Positions 8,836 to 17,825 are shown, counted from the stretch's first letter. The stretch is 64,000 nt of DNA from an uncultured Oscillospiraceae bacterium (GCA_910584045.1 CAJTYO010000009.1:1-64000), one strand, 5' to 3'. Program-made: numbers and translations. The notes: generated by a model from the sequence alone, not told the origin.

Positions 8836-10091
8836 TACCTGGCGCTCTCCTTTCCATCTGCCGAGTCTGCGCCCTCTCTGGCCTCCGAACCGGAAAGAAC
8901 GCTTTTATCGTAGTATTGAATCCTCACTCGCTGGTCCCGTCCGGCGAAGAGGCGGTCAATGCGCCGCTGTACGATCTTGCAGTCCTCCAGCGTGATATTT
9001 ACCAGCAGCACCAGGAATTGACCGGCGCCATACCGGGTCAGCACATCCGTGCGCCGCAGGGCCTGACCTATGACGTCCTCCAGCTGAGCGGACAGCGCCT
9101 CCAGGGCCGGTCCCTCCTCCATGGGGGTCTCGCCGTCCATCAGGGTGCACATCATCAGGTACACCGACTGCCCGCCACGCTCCATAAGCCGCACCACGGC
9201 CCGATAGATACCCCGGAACACAGGGTATGTACAGCAGTATCCGCCCCTCGAACCTCCGTCCGGCTCGTTGAGCTCCTCCTGCACCGCGTCAAGGACCTTG
9301 TGCCGGTGCTTCATCTGCGCCCCCAGGCGGCGGAAAATTTCCACCAGCCGCTTGGAGGGCCGCAGGCCCTCGCGCCGGAGATACAGCTGCACGGTGTCAT
9401 CATAGAGCTGCCGGGCCTCCCGGTACATCCCCCGGCTGACCAGCGCGTCCATAGTCACGGTCTCCCAGTCGGCCAGCGGGTCCACCCGCGCCGCGTACAA
9501 CCCCAACTGCTCCATGGTTTCGAAGTCCTCCCGGTCCCGCAGCCGCTTCGCCGCCCTCTCCACACAGCCGCAGAAGCTCTGACGATACCGGCGGGCGGTC
9601 TGGGCGGCCCAGATGGCCGCCACCTGGTTGGGCAGGAACTCGCCTCTGTAGTGCCCGCAGGCACTCAGCCACAGGGCAAGGCGCTTGTCCGGGTCCTCCT
9701 CGCCGCCGGCCTCCTGGACCAGACGGGCAAATACCTCCGTATCGCTCTCCACCGAGATTTCCTCCGTCCAGCGGAATACGCCCCCGCTCTGAACAATGTA
9801 ATTTGCCTCCGGCAGTCCCATACTGCGCAGACGGCGCTTGGCGTTGTACACCACACTCTGTAAGGCATGGTGCACGTTTTCAACATCCCTGTCCGCAAAC
9901 AGGAACTCCTCCAGTCTGCCCCGGCTGACCCCCTCTTTCCGATAATGCAGAAGCATCTGCATCAGATAGGAGAACTGTGTCTCGCTGGATTTGGAGGCGC
10001 TGGTGAGGGACTTTCCGTTCCATAGAAGGGCAAAGCCCCCCAGGAATCTGGCATAGAGCGTACCCTCCCGCAGCGGATGCTGAGCATACAA
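8835..10091 (-). CDS. BTAD-domain regulator with a degenerate GGDEF-like tail
   Basis: At least 418 residues. A winged-helix region (about 15-100, GGFALLWNGKSL then VSRGRLEEFLF) is followed by a helical bacterial transcriptional activation domain (about 105-260), as in SARP/AfsR-type regulators. The last 130 residues resemble a GGDEF fold (RRTDVLTRYGAGQFLVLL) in which the signature has become YGAGQ, so cyclase activity is unlikely. The stated start is TTG at 10091, but the only good ribosome site (AAAGGAGGGTGA, 10125-10136) favours an in-frame CTG at 10118 or ATT at 10121. Embedded in the pilus operon, it probably controls it. Confidence 0.85.
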   Translation of the reverse strand: MYAQHPLREGTLYARFLGGFALLWNGKSLTSASKSSETQFSYLMQMLLHYRKEGVSRGRLEEFLFADRDVENVHHALQSVVYNAKRRLRSMGLPEANYIVQSGGVFRWTEEISVESDTEVFARLVQEAGGEEDPDKRLALWLSACGHYRGEFLPNQVAAIWAAQTARRYRQSFCGCVERAAKRLRDREDFETMEQLGLYAARVDPLADWETVTMDALVSRGMYREARQLYDDTVQLYLRREGLRPSKRLVEIFRRLGAQMKHRHKVLDAVQEELNEPDGGSRGGYCCTYPVFRGIYRAVVRLMERGGQSVYLMMCTLMDGETPMEEGPALEALSAQLEDVIGQALRRTDVLTRYGAGQFLVLLVNITLEDCKIVQRRIDRLFAGRDQRVRIQYYDKSVLSGSEAREGADSADGKESAR

Positions 10092-10143
10092 CAGCTCGCG
10101 GCTGATTTCAATATCCAGAATTCCTCACCCTCCTTTCCGCGCT

Positions 10144-10166
10144 GCCGGGGGGCGCGGCCCCCCGGC
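10144..10166 (-). terminator. GC hairpin after the adhesin gene
   Basis: GCCGGGGGG pairs with CCCCCCGGC around a 5-base loop, directly after the adhesin stop and before the regulator's ribosome site. Without a T-run it is more likely a partial terminator or message-processing site. Confidence 0.45.
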
Positions 10167-10169
10167 CTT

Positions 10170-13100
10170 TCACAGGTCCCTCCTGCGTTTTCTGCTCCAC
10201 AGCAGCCCGCCGCCCGCGCTCAGTGCCAGCAGACCGCCAAGGATCGTGTAGTGCACTACGCCCGGACCGGCCGTCTCGGGGAGGCGGGGCCGGACTTTGT
10301 TGACCAGCGTGACGTCAATATCTCCCGGGCTGTTCTCTCCCACCGATCCGCTGGCCGTCGAGCCGTCAATGGTTATGTCGGGATTGCTGGTCTCCAGGTG
10401 GTAGGCGTCCTTCTCGCTCTCCGACAGCAGCTCCTTTATGGTGTATGTGGTGCCGTTGACCATGCCCTGAATGCGGATATATTCTCCGCTCTTCAGCTTA
10501 AATTTGTTATTCGAGTTGCTCAGTGTTTTGTCGGGGTGACCCTCATAACCGTTTTCGTCGTCTCCATACGGGGTGTCATCTGCGTGGTAACGGGTGTAGT
10601 AGAAAAGGTCATCCTTTTTCTGCCCGTCGAACGTGATCTCAAACTCAAACTCCTTGTTCGGGTCCACTTCGCCGCCCTCCACAGTTTTTTTCAACTTCAT
10701 CGTATGGGACGCGGGCGTGTCGGGCGGGGTGAGCACTCTGGAGGACGCGTCCGGCACGGTAAACTGCATCCAGCAGGTGGAGCCGGACGCACCGCGCTCG
10801 GTGAAAAAGAAATAGAGGGTATAGTATCTGGTGTTATCTGCTTTCTCTGTTTCTCCGATTCCCTCCGGACTGGCTGTTGTCCCCTGGCTGCTCTCTATTT
10901 TCGGGATATAGTCCCACAGGTCCACATACTCGCCCGCCGCAGGGTGTACGCCGCCAATATCGCAAACCAATGTCCCGTTTGGATATTCCGGGCCCACCAG
11001 ATAGACCCACATGTCGTCATCTCCGAAAAATAGATACTCCAGGGGTCCAACATAGTTCTCCCCCACCTTAAAATCAACCGCAAAGGTCATGCCGAAATAC
11101 GAATTATGAAAAACGTCCATTTTTTTGGGGGATCCATTTTGTTCATCTGTTGCAGGTAGGTCCGGACCGGGACCAGAAAGCGAACGCAGGCGGCTGCTTT
11201 TATCTGCAGCACCGAACTTCATATCATGTCCCTCAGTACCCCAGGTCTCCGTAGAAGCGTCCAGTGGCCAGAAGAGGTTTGAATAATATGTTTGCGTCTT
11301 ATTCCAAGATAGAAATTTCAAAGATAATTTATCAAGGTTCACTGCGCTGGCCTGCGCCCCACTCACCGCCGTCAAGGTATACGTGTCACCTACACGATTG
11401 AACCTAAGCTCTGCCGGTATTGGCTTGCTCTTGCCAGCGGCAGTCCCCTCATGAAATAAATTTGGTGCTGAAAAATTATACCGGAGGTTCATGTCATTGT
11501 CCAATGTATCGCCAACGATCCCAAAAAAGCATTTACCGTACGTGTCGAGTCTGGCCTGGTTGGGCGCGCTTGTCGCGTTGCCGATAATCCCTTGTGATAC
11601 GCCAGCGTTGCCATTTCCAAAGGCCAGCTTATTTCCACCGCCACTAAAGTTGCCCGCGCTGTTGATTCCATCAGCCTCGTTCTTCATGCAATATATTGTG
11701 GGATCGTCAAACTTAGTTGTATCAGGTCTCGGCTCTATCACCTGCCCTTGTTCAGTATAAATCTTGCCGTCCGAGATGTCATAGTCATAAAATGTGGTGC
11801 TATTGCAGTAGGTCCCCTCCGACGGCTCGTACACCAACCGGAGTATAGTCCCGTTTTCAATGACAACATAATTCGGATCTGTTTTAAGCTCCGGGTTATT
11901 GGTAAATTCGGCATTGACATTCCGAACGTCCCAGTCGTCAACCTTGTCACTGGCCGCGTCCCTTCCCTCCTTCAGCACCCAAATGGCTACCCTGTCGTAG
12001 TGATCGATTTTGGGAAGTGCCGTAATCTCATCAAGATATTTAAAATTTTCATAAGACAGCTCTTGCGACGACCGGTAGATTTCTACCAGCCTCTCGCTCA
12101 TTTTAATACTTCCATCATTAGATCGAGTAACATGCACGGTTGCGGGCGTCAAGATCCCATTTCTGGGCAGATTACCACCCGACCCATTTCCGCCGTTGCG
12201 CGTGTCGATCAACTCAGGACCTTCTGACGCGGTTATATCCGCGTTTTTGACCTTGGCGTAATACTGCACCGTAAATTTAGCATAGTTCGTTTTTATGGCC
12301 CCTACCGCTAAATCCGCGCCCTCCTTCGAGCCCTTCACGGTGACCGTCATCCGCAGGTCCGCCAGGCTGATACCGGTCTGCCCCCCACTCTCCACCAAGC
12401 CTGCTCCGGCGTCCGCCGGGTCCGCATACTGGGGCGGCGCGGCGTAATCCATTCGGGTGAGGCTGCGGGTCCCGTCGTCCATGGACCAGTCCGGCTCCGC
12501 TCCATAATAAGTCTCAGGGTATGCCGTCTGGTCGGGCTGGACAGGCTCCGCGGGGACATCCTGTGTACCGGGCGTCTGGGGCTGAGCGGCGACGCCGCTC
12601 TGTCCGTCGATATATACGCTGTCCAGGATTTCCACGCCCATTGCGCCGTCCTTCTCATAAGCGGTCAGGCGCAGTCCGGCTACCTCGCCGTCCTCGCCGC
12701 CAGACTCCAGCATGGTGCTCAGCAGCTTTTCCGTGGGAACGATCTCCGCCGTGATGGTGCAGCCGGAGAGGTCAAGCTCCCTGCCGCCGTATGCAACCGA
12801 GATGGTCAGAGCGCTGAGAAGCTGCTCCTCCCGCTCTGCCGCCTGCTGGAAGAAAAGGAAGTAGTCGTGGTTATTTCCGTCCAGTGCTGTGACGGTAAAC
12901 GCCAGCTCCGGCTCCACCGGGACCTCCGGTTCAAAGGGGACCTCCGGAAAACCGTTCGGGTCCGTGCCGGGCTGACCGCCTGCGATCTCCGCCTCTGCGC
13001 TGAGGCCCACGGGGTCATAGGGCGCAGGTGCATCCACACCGCTGATACCTGTCTCCGGGTATGCGGGTATCCCATTCATATCGAGAGCAGGCTCCTCCTC

Positions 13101-14783
13101 CACCGGCAGCAGGGCCACTCCGGCAATATGGAACTTGATGTCAAACAGGCCATCCTCGGTGGTATAGCTGTACTCCTCGTCCAGAGAAACCGGATCGGGG
13201 TCCTTAGGCGGGAGGCATTCCTCGGTGTGGGTGTGCTCCTGCCGCTCACAGACCAGAACACCGGCCTCATTATAACAAATCTGGGGATCATGGAGGTGGG
13301 ATACCACGCCGCACATCCAGCTCTTGCCCTCGGGCAGCTCGGGCTCCGCCACTTCGTCGACAGCCCCCGGCTCCTCAGGGTTTTCCGGGTCTGCGGGATT
13401 CTCGGGGGTTTCGGGATTTTCCGGGTCCGCGGGAACGTCCGGACCGCCGGAGAGGCAGACCTCCGTGTGCAGATGCTCCTCCAGCCCGCACCATGTCATA
13501 CCGGGAAGGCCGCAGAATGCGGTGTGCTGGTGCTCCTCCCTGCCGCAGAGATAGACACCGGCCAAGCCATCCTCCACGGGCACCTCAATGAGACAGGCAG
13601 GACCATGAACATGCTCCTCAATCTGAAGCTGGCCGCAGATTCTCTCCCCATATTCGTTATAGCAGCTCTCGTTATGGGTATGCACTCCCGGCAGGCTGCA
13701 CACCAGCGTGGAGCGTTCCTCCCAGCAGAGCTCCGTATGGACGTGCTCCTCCTGCTCCGTCAGGCCGCAGATAGGCTGCGTTTCCTCAGGGCCAGGGCCG
13801 GCGGGGAGTTGAGGCTGCTCGCCGGCATCCGGCGTCGCGGGTACGGCGTAACAGGTGTCCATATGGACATGCTCCTCCTGGCCGCAGGTGAGGACGGCCT
13901 CCCCCGACTGCTGGACGTAGCAGGCCTCCGTGTGCCAATGCCCGGCGCTCTCCTCCTGGCCGCAGCTCAAAATCTGACTGAAGCAGTCAGGCAGATGGAC
14001 ATGTCCCTCCTCCCGGCTACAGATGAAGACGGGGGTCTCTATATAGCAGGAATCGCTATGGATATGCTCCATCCCCTCCTCCCAACCGCAGACAAGGGTC
14101 CTCTCCATGTGATAGCACCCCGCCTCCAGGCTGTGGAAGTGGTTCTCCTCCTGGCCGCAGAGCGGCCCGCTCAACATATCGGGCATATAGCAGACTTCGC
14201 TGTGCTGATGGCCCGAGATCTCCTCCTGCCCGCAGGCAAGGACGGGTTCGCCCTCGGCCACGCTGTAGCAAATCTCGGTATGGGTATGCTCGGGAAGAAC
14301 GCAGAGAAGCTCTCCGACGGTCTCGTTCAACACCATAGGCTCCGGCGCCACCTCCGGCTCCGGCTGCACCGCGGCGGCATAGCACTCCGGCGCGTGGACA
14401 TGGCCCGGCCCCTCCTCCAGACCACATGCCTGGATCCACTCTGTCTGCCAGCAGGCCTCATCGTGGATATGGGCGGGAATCTCCGGCAGCATGCAGGCCA
14501 GATTGCCCACGGCATCAAAGCAGTAATCCCCATGGCTGTGGAACACATACTCCGCCGCGCCGCAATAAAGTCCGCCGCCGCAGTTTTCCGTATGAACATG
14601 GGTCAGAAGGGGGCACTGAAGAACTTTTTCGGTGCGAACCATGGCCCGCCCCTGCCGCATAAACGTATAAAAAGTACATCCTGCCACAACCAGTGCCAGA
14701 CACATGACAACCGACAGCCAGCGAGATCTCTTATAGTGGTCCTTCAACAGCTTCGAAGCCTGTTCCAAAAACGAACTTCTCAT
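10170..14783 (-). CDS. giant LPXTG adhesin with Cys/His repeats
   Basis: 1537 residues. Membrane/signal helix 22-42 after a basic, unusually long N-terminus; 18 copies of C-x(3-7)-HxH-x(3-4)-C between residues 57 and 523; a Pro/Glu/Asn-rich linker near 450-490; a beta-rich region 530-800; a fibro-slime/PA14-like domain about 1000-1370 (LEYLFFGDDDMWVYLV, CDIGGVHP, YTLYFFFTER); a pilin-like beta domain about 1385-1495 (LKKTVEGGEVDPNKEFEF); sorting signal LPETA at 1501-1505 and RKRRRDL tail. Likely the pilus tip adhesin. It is downstream of a dedicated signal peptidase. Ligand and any metal bound are unknown. Confidence 0.9.
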   Translation of the reverse strand: MRSSFLEQASKLLKDHYKRSRWLSVVMCLALVVAGCTFYTFMRQGRAMVRTEKVLQCPLLTHVHTENCGGGLYCGAAEYVFHSHGDYCFDAVGNLACMLPEIPAHIHDEACWQTEWIQACGLEEGPGHVHAPECYAAAVQPEPEVAPEPMVLNETVGELLCVLPEHTHTEICYSVAEGEPVLACGQEEISGHQHSEVCYMPDMLSGPLCGQEENHFHSLEAGCYHMERTLVCGWEEGMEHIHSDSCYIETPVFICSREEGHVHLPDCFSQILSCGQEESAGHWHTEACYVQQSGEAVLTCGQEEHVHMDTCYAVPATPDAGEQPQLPAGPGPEETQPICGLTEQEEHVHTELCWEERSTLVCSLPGVHTHNESCYNEYGERICGQLQIEEHVHGPACLIEVPVEDGLAGVYLCGREEHQHTAFCGLPGMTWCGLEEHLHTEVCLSGGPDVPADPENPETPENPADPENPEEPGAVDEVAEPELPEGKSWMCGVVSHLHDPQICYNEAGVLVCERQEHTHTEECLPPKDPDPVSLDEEYSYTTEDGLFDIKFHIAGVALLPVEEEPALDMNGIPAYPETGISGVDAPAPYDPVGLSAEAEIAGGQPGTDPNGFPEVPFEPEVPVEPELAFTVTALDGNNHDYFLFFQQAAEREEQLLSALTISVAYGGRELDLSGCTITAEIVPTEKLLSTMLESGGEDGEVAGLRLTAYEKDGAMGVEILDSVYIDGQSGVAAQPQTPGTQDVPAEPVQPDQTAYPETYYGAEPDWSMDDGTRSLTRMDYAAPPQYADPADAGAGLVESGGQTGISLADLRMTVTVKGSKEGADLAVGAIKTNYAKFTVQYYAKVKNADITASEGPELIDTRNGGNGSGGNLPRNGILTPATVHVTRSNDGSIKMSERLVEIYRSSQELSYENFKYLDEITALPKIDHYDRVAIWVLKEGRDAASDKVDDWDVRNVNAEFTNNPELKTDPNYVVIENGTILRLVYEPSEGTYCNSTTFYDYDISDGKIYTEQGQVIEPRPDTTKFDDPTIYCMKNEADGINSAGNFSGGGNKLAFGNGNAGVSQGIIGNATSAPNQARLDTYGKCFFGIVGDTLDNDMNLRYNFSAPNLFHEGTAAGKSKPIPAELRFNRVGDTYTLTAVSGAQASAVNLDKLSLKFLSWNKTQTYYSNLFWPLDASTETWGTEGHDMKFGAADKSSRLRSLSGPGPDLPATDEQNGSPKKMDVFHNSYFGMTFAVDFKVGENYVGPLEYLFFGDDDMWVYLVGPEYPNGTLVCDIGGVHPAAGEYVDLWDYIPKIESSQGTTASPEGIGETEKADNTRYYTLYFFFTERGASGSTCWMQFTVPDASSRVLTPPDTPASHTMKLKKTVEGGEVDPNKEFEFEITFDGQKKDDLFYYTRYHADDTPYGDDENGYEGHPDKTLSNSNNKFKLKSGEYIRIQGMVNGTTYTIKELLSESEKDAYHLETSNPDITIDGSTASGSVGENSPGDIDVTLVNKVRPRLPETAGPGVVHYTILGGLLALSAGGGLLWSRKRRRDL
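13215..14615 (-). repeat. 18 Cys/His repeats in the adhesin
   Basis: Protein-level repeats of consensus CGxEEHxHTExCY spaced 20-45 residues apart. All 18 keep both cysteines and an HxH pair except one with HFH. The DNA copies are diverged, so expansion is not recent. Confidence 0.85.
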
Positions 14784-14809
14784 ATGACCGCTTCCTTTCT
14801 ATAGCAACG

Positions 14810-15391
14810 TTAACCGACCGCCCCAATGCTGGACAGCGGCCAGATACGGAAAAGGATTTTTCCGACTACCAGTTCGCTGCTGATACAGCCAACGGCTGTA
14901 TTCCTGCTGTCCACAGAGGTTGCACGGTGGTCCCCCATGACAAATATCTTGTCGTCGGGCACCTGATAGGGGAGGGTAATATTGCAGTCGCCCAGGGATT
15001 TGTCGGTAACATAGGGTTCGTCAAGGAGCTGTCCGTCCACCGTCACATTGCCCTCGCCGTCGATGTCCACCCAGCTCCCCGCCGTGGCAATAACCCTCTT
15101 AATCAGAATATTATTGTTGTAGTAAAAGGCAACCACGCTTCCCCGCGAATAGCTGGAATTGTTGATTGCCACCACAATGTCGCCGTCCTCCAGGGTGTCC
15201 GACATGGATTCCCCCACAATCTGGATCACAGGGCAGACCATCACCGCGATGATTACTGCAACGGCGACCACCACCAGCAGAGTAAAAATCGTACTGCGCA
15301 GCACCCGTGCGTATTCGTTTTTATACTGCTCTTTGCGCAGCTCCGCCTCAATCTGCTCAATGGCCGGGATTTTAACTTCCTTTTTGTCCAT
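14810..15391 (-). CDS. lepB: signal peptidase I of the pilus locus
   Basis: 193 residues, type I signal peptidase (S26). One N-terminal membrane helix (34-54), catalytic Ser62 in GESMSDTL, Lys98 in ILIKRVIA, and the box GDHRATSVDSR at 153-163. Signal peptidases are common accessories of pilus operons, where they process or help assemble pilins. It overlaps the upstream coiled-coil gene by 20 bases and precedes the adhesin by 26. The adhesin's atypical leader may need this dedicated enzyme (inference). Confidence 0.93.
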   Translation of the reverse strand: MDKKEVKIPAIEQIEAELRKEQYKNEYARVLRSTIFTLLVVVAVAVIIAVMVCPVIQIVGESMSDTLEDGDIVVAINNSSYSRGSVVAFYYNNNILIKRVIATAGSWVDIDGEGNVTVDGQLLDEPYVTDKSLGDCNITLPYQVPDDKIFVMGDHRATSVDSRNTAVGCISSELVVGKILFRIWPLSSIGAVG

Positions 15392-15791
15392 TACTCTCCA
15401 CCAATGCTCCTGCCCTTCCGCCAGCCCTCCTATCCGCGCCGTCGGGCGCGGGATAAATCTTGTAAATATTCTCCAGATACTGATCTGCCGCCCGCTGCGC
15501 AGCCTCGAACACGCCGTTTAGCCGCAGGGCAGCCTCCGCGATGGAGCCAACTTCCTGCAGCTCAATTTCACGCTTATGACGTTCCTCCTCCAGGCTCTCC
15601 CGCAGGTTCTTGATCTGCAGATCCTTTTTGTCCAGACGGTCCCGCAGGCGTTCATAGGTCTCCTCCAGCTGGTGGAGATGGTCCTCTGTCTCGGCCAGCA
15701 GCCGACCCAGCCGCTCCGCCTCCTTGGCCTGCTCAAGCAGCATCTGCAGGAGTTCCCGCCTGCCCAGTTTATGAAGCTCTTTATCGGTCAT
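15372..15791 (-). CDS. coiled-coil protein at the head of the pilus operon
   Basis: 139 residues from the ATG at 15791, chosen for AGGAGA 11 bases upstream. Almost the whole protein is a predicted coiled coil (LLQMLLEQAKEAERLGRLL through LEEERHKREIELQEV), followed by an AAALRLNGVFEAAQRAADQY helix and a basic tail. No signal peptide or membrane helix, so it is cytoplasmic. Similar short coiled-coil proteins accompany pilus operons in related Firmicutes, but I know of no function. The gene overlaps lepB. Confidence 0.75.
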   Translation of the reverse strand: MTDKELHKLGRRELLQMLLEQAKEAERLGRLLAETEDHLHQLEETYERLRDRLDKKDLQIKNLRESLEEERHKREIELQEVGSIAEAALRLNGVFEAAQRAADQYLENIYKIYPAPDGADRRAGGRAGALVESNGQKGS

Positions 15792-15867
15792 AATCTCTTG
15801 GTTCTCCTGCCTTTCCAGAAGCTCCGTTGCCTGTCTCCGACCAGCGCAGCTGTTCAAAGAGGATTTT

Positions 15868-15914
15868 CCGATGAGCAAAGCTCATCGGAAACCGATACGG
15901 AGCTCCGTATCGGT
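15868..15914. promoter_or_regulatory. hairpin pair and 24-bp perfect palindrome ahead of the pilus operon
   Basis: 15868-15888 is a 9-bp stem (CCGATGAGC) with an AAA loop; 15891-15914 is a perfect 24-bp palindrome centred on GGAGCTCC. Both lie upstream of the first pilus gene. Candidate operator or leader structure. A TATAAT on the minus strand at 16076-16081 could be the operon's -10, which would put these hairpins in a 280-base leader. Confidence 0.5.
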
Positions 15915-16198
15915 CTAGCCCCCTACTCTGACTTATGATTGGAGCCGCCGAATAAACCGGCGTATACAGCTCATCAGACAAATTTTCGTTTAATTCTTCT
16001 AAAATACTGGAAACTCGACCCGTTTTAAAGGTTTTAACATAACAGGACGTACACAGGGATCCATTCTGCATTTTTATTATAAGGTCAGCAATGTCAAAAC
16101 AAACGACAAAAGCCGTAGGAAGATTGCGTCCCTTTTGACGGCTACACCCCACAGTTTCATAGATTTTCCACCATCTGATAACCTGACGTCGGAGCAAC

Positions 16199-16231
16199 AA
16201 AAAAGATGCACCGTGTAGCGGTGCATCTTTT
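16199..16231 (-). terminator. terminator of the tRNA operon
   Basis: AAAAGATGCACCG pairs with CGGTGCATCTTTT around TGTAG, followed on the minus strand by six T. It lies directly after tRNA-Cys. Confidence 0.9.
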
Positions 16232-16306
16232 TGGAGGCGACACCCGGATTTGAACCGGGGAATCAGGGTTTTGCAGACCCATGCCTTACCACTTGGCTAT
16301 GTCGCC
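16232..16306 (-). tRNA. tRNA-Cys (GCA)
   Basis: Full cloverleaf: acceptor GGCGACA, anticodon loop CTGCAAA, T-arm GGTTCAAATCC, encoded CCA. Last of five tRNAs. Confidence 0.95.
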
Positions 16307-16351
16307 ATATAGAGAACAGGAGCAAATATCTCTTGCTCCTGTTCTCGTTTG

Positions 16352-16427
16352 TGGAGCGGGCGACGGGGCTCGAACCCGCTACCTCCACCTTGGCAAGGTG
16401 GCGCTCTACCAGATGAGCTACGCCCGC
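16352..16427 (-). tRNA. tRNA-Gly (GCC)
   Basis: Acceptor GCGGGCG, anticodon loop TTGCCAA, T-arm GGTTCGAGCC, encoded CCA. Confidence 0.95.
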
Positions 16428-16526
16428 ATAAATGTGCAACTACTTCTCACATCACAAACCGCACTATACACAGTTTGGCGACAAATACCAGCTGCACGAA
16501 TTTGTTTGCACAAAGTGAAACAAATT

Positions 16527-16602
<76 letters not shown>

Positions 16603-16648
16603 ATATAAGCGCAACAACTGCACTTATACTGTGTAACAATTCACACAA

Positions 16649-16725
16649 TGGCGACTCAGAACGGGCTCGAACCGTCGACCTCCAGCGTGACAGGCTGGCG
16701 TTCTAACCAACTGAACTACTGAGCC
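16649..16725 (-). tRNA. tRNA-Asp (GTC)
   Basis: Acceptor GGCTCAG, anticodon loop CTGTCAC, T-arm GGTTCGAGCC, encoded CCA. Confidence 0.95.
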
Positions 16726-16774
16726 ATAACAAGCAGGCCAGATTCGGAAAATCTCAGGTTATCACACAAAACAG

Positions 16775-16851
16775 TGGTGGGAACAACTGGACTCGAACCA
16801 GTGACCCCCTGCTTGTAAGGCAGGTGCTCTAACCAGCTGAGCTATGCTCCC
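16775..16851 (-). tRNA. tRNA-Val (TAC)
   Basis: Acceptor GGGAGCA, anticodon loop CTTACAA, T-arm GGTTCGAGTCC, encoded CCA. First tRNA of the operon. Confidence 0.95.
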
Positions 16852-16879
16852 TGAGGTTCACTCCCGAACGGCAAGGCTT

Positions 16880-16908
16880 ATTATACTAAACATACCCGCT
16901 CTTGTCAA
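16880..16908 (-). promoter_or_regulatory. perfect consensus promoter of the tRNA operon
   Basis: TTGACA, exactly 17 bases, TATAAT on the minus strand, about 20 bases before tRNA-Val. Confidence 0.9.
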
Positions 16909-16947
16909 GATAATTTTTCAAATTTTCAAGGAAAATTTTTTAAGCAC

Positions 16948-17691
16948 TCAGACATATAAATCCAGGCCCTTTTGCTCCTGATCCCGGCGGTTTTGGTCCT
17001 CCGCCCGCTGCTGGGGCTCCTGTGCAGCCGCAGTGACGGTACGTGTAGTTCCGCCGGAGATGTACGCCTTGCCGCACTCGGGGCAGATAGCCGTATGGAG
17101 TGTGACGGACTGGCTGACCACCCGGCAGTCTTCCCGCTGCGCCTTGGCCTGTTCGCGGACCACGTGCTCATTCTCGTGTCCGCGCACCGCTGAGGCTACC
17201 TGCTCCGGGGCGATACGCGTAGGCGTCTGGAAGGACACGCCCATGTCGTCCGAACCGTCCTGATACTTCCTCTCCTCGCAGGTCTGGCACTTGCCCTCTT
17301 CCACGGCGGCCTGGGCCGCTCCTGCCCCCACTTTCAGCTCGCCGTCGGACGTATTTCCATCCTCGGATTTTCCGCTCCCCTGGGCTGTGGACTCCTCGTA
17401 AGGCTTTATGCGCATCCGCACAGCCATCTCCGCCGGATCTGCTCCCTCCCGCAGGGCGGGGCCCAGACGAACGGGCTGGCGCTCCTGACCATCCACGGGG
17501 CGGACAGGACGCACCGCCTGTACCGGCGTATCCAGAGCGGCGCCCCGCCGGGCGGTCCAGACAGAGGCCGCCTGCCCACGCTGGGCAGATTGAGCCGCCT
17601 CCGTCCCAGACATCTGGGAGGCACGCTGGAGGGGGGCATATGCGCCGTATACGTTAAAGTAGGAATTGATGCCGGAAACCGCACCTACCAT
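16948..17691 (-). CDS. HExxH protein, SprA-related metalloprotease-like
   Basis: 247 residues from the ATG at 17691 (AGGTGA 5 bases upstream; the frame is open further but without a ribosome site). A low-complexity Ala/Gln/Arg-rich N-terminal half is followed by a conserved module: CQTC (135-138), RKYQDGSDDMGVSF, HENEH (172-176), a zinc-metalloprotease HExxH signature, and CPEC (203-206) with ISGGTTRT. Four cysteines may form a second metal site. No signal peptide. This resembles SprA-related proteins of unknown function. Catalysis is inferred only from the motif. Confidence 0.7.
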   Translation of the reverse strand: MVGAVSGINSYFNVYGAYAPLQRASQMSGTEAAQSAQRGQAASVWTARRGAALDTPVQAVRPVRPVDGQERQPVRLGPALREGADPAEMAVRMRIKPYEESTAQGSGKSEDGNTSDGELKVGAGAAQAAVEEGKCQTCEERKYQDGSDDMGVSFQTPTRIAPEQVASAVRGHENEHVVREQAKAQREDCRVVSQSVTLHTAICPECGKAYISGGTTRTVTAAAQEPQQRAEDQNRRDQEQKGLDLYV

Positions 17692-17762
17692 ACTGCTCAC
17701 CTCATAAAGATAATGGCTTATCAGAAATATTCTACCACATATTTCTCTATATGGCAACCCCC

Positions 17763-17792
17763 TTGACAGAGGAGGGCGATCTGTGCTAAACT
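17763..17792 (+). promoter_or_regulatory. promoter of the MFS exporter
   Basis: TTGACA, 18 bases, TAAACT. It lies about 210 bases before the MFS start, so the transcript has a long leader. Confidence 0.7.
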
Positions 17793-17825
17793 GAAATTAA
17801 CTTATTCAGAGAGGGGGCGCAGTAT

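Noticed and set aside
12867..14804. 645-codon plus-strand open frame antisense to the adhesin
   Set aside because: It mirrors the repeat codons of the adhesin, has no ribosome site and no recognisable domain, while the minus-strand frame has a signal helix, domains and LPETA.
15781..16200. 139-codon minus-strand frame between the tRNAs and the pilus operon
   Set aside because: It runs through the palindromes at 15868-15914, overlaps the coiled-coil gene in another frame, and has no ribosome site. An internal ATG after the TATAAT at 16076 keeps a small chance of a leader peptide.
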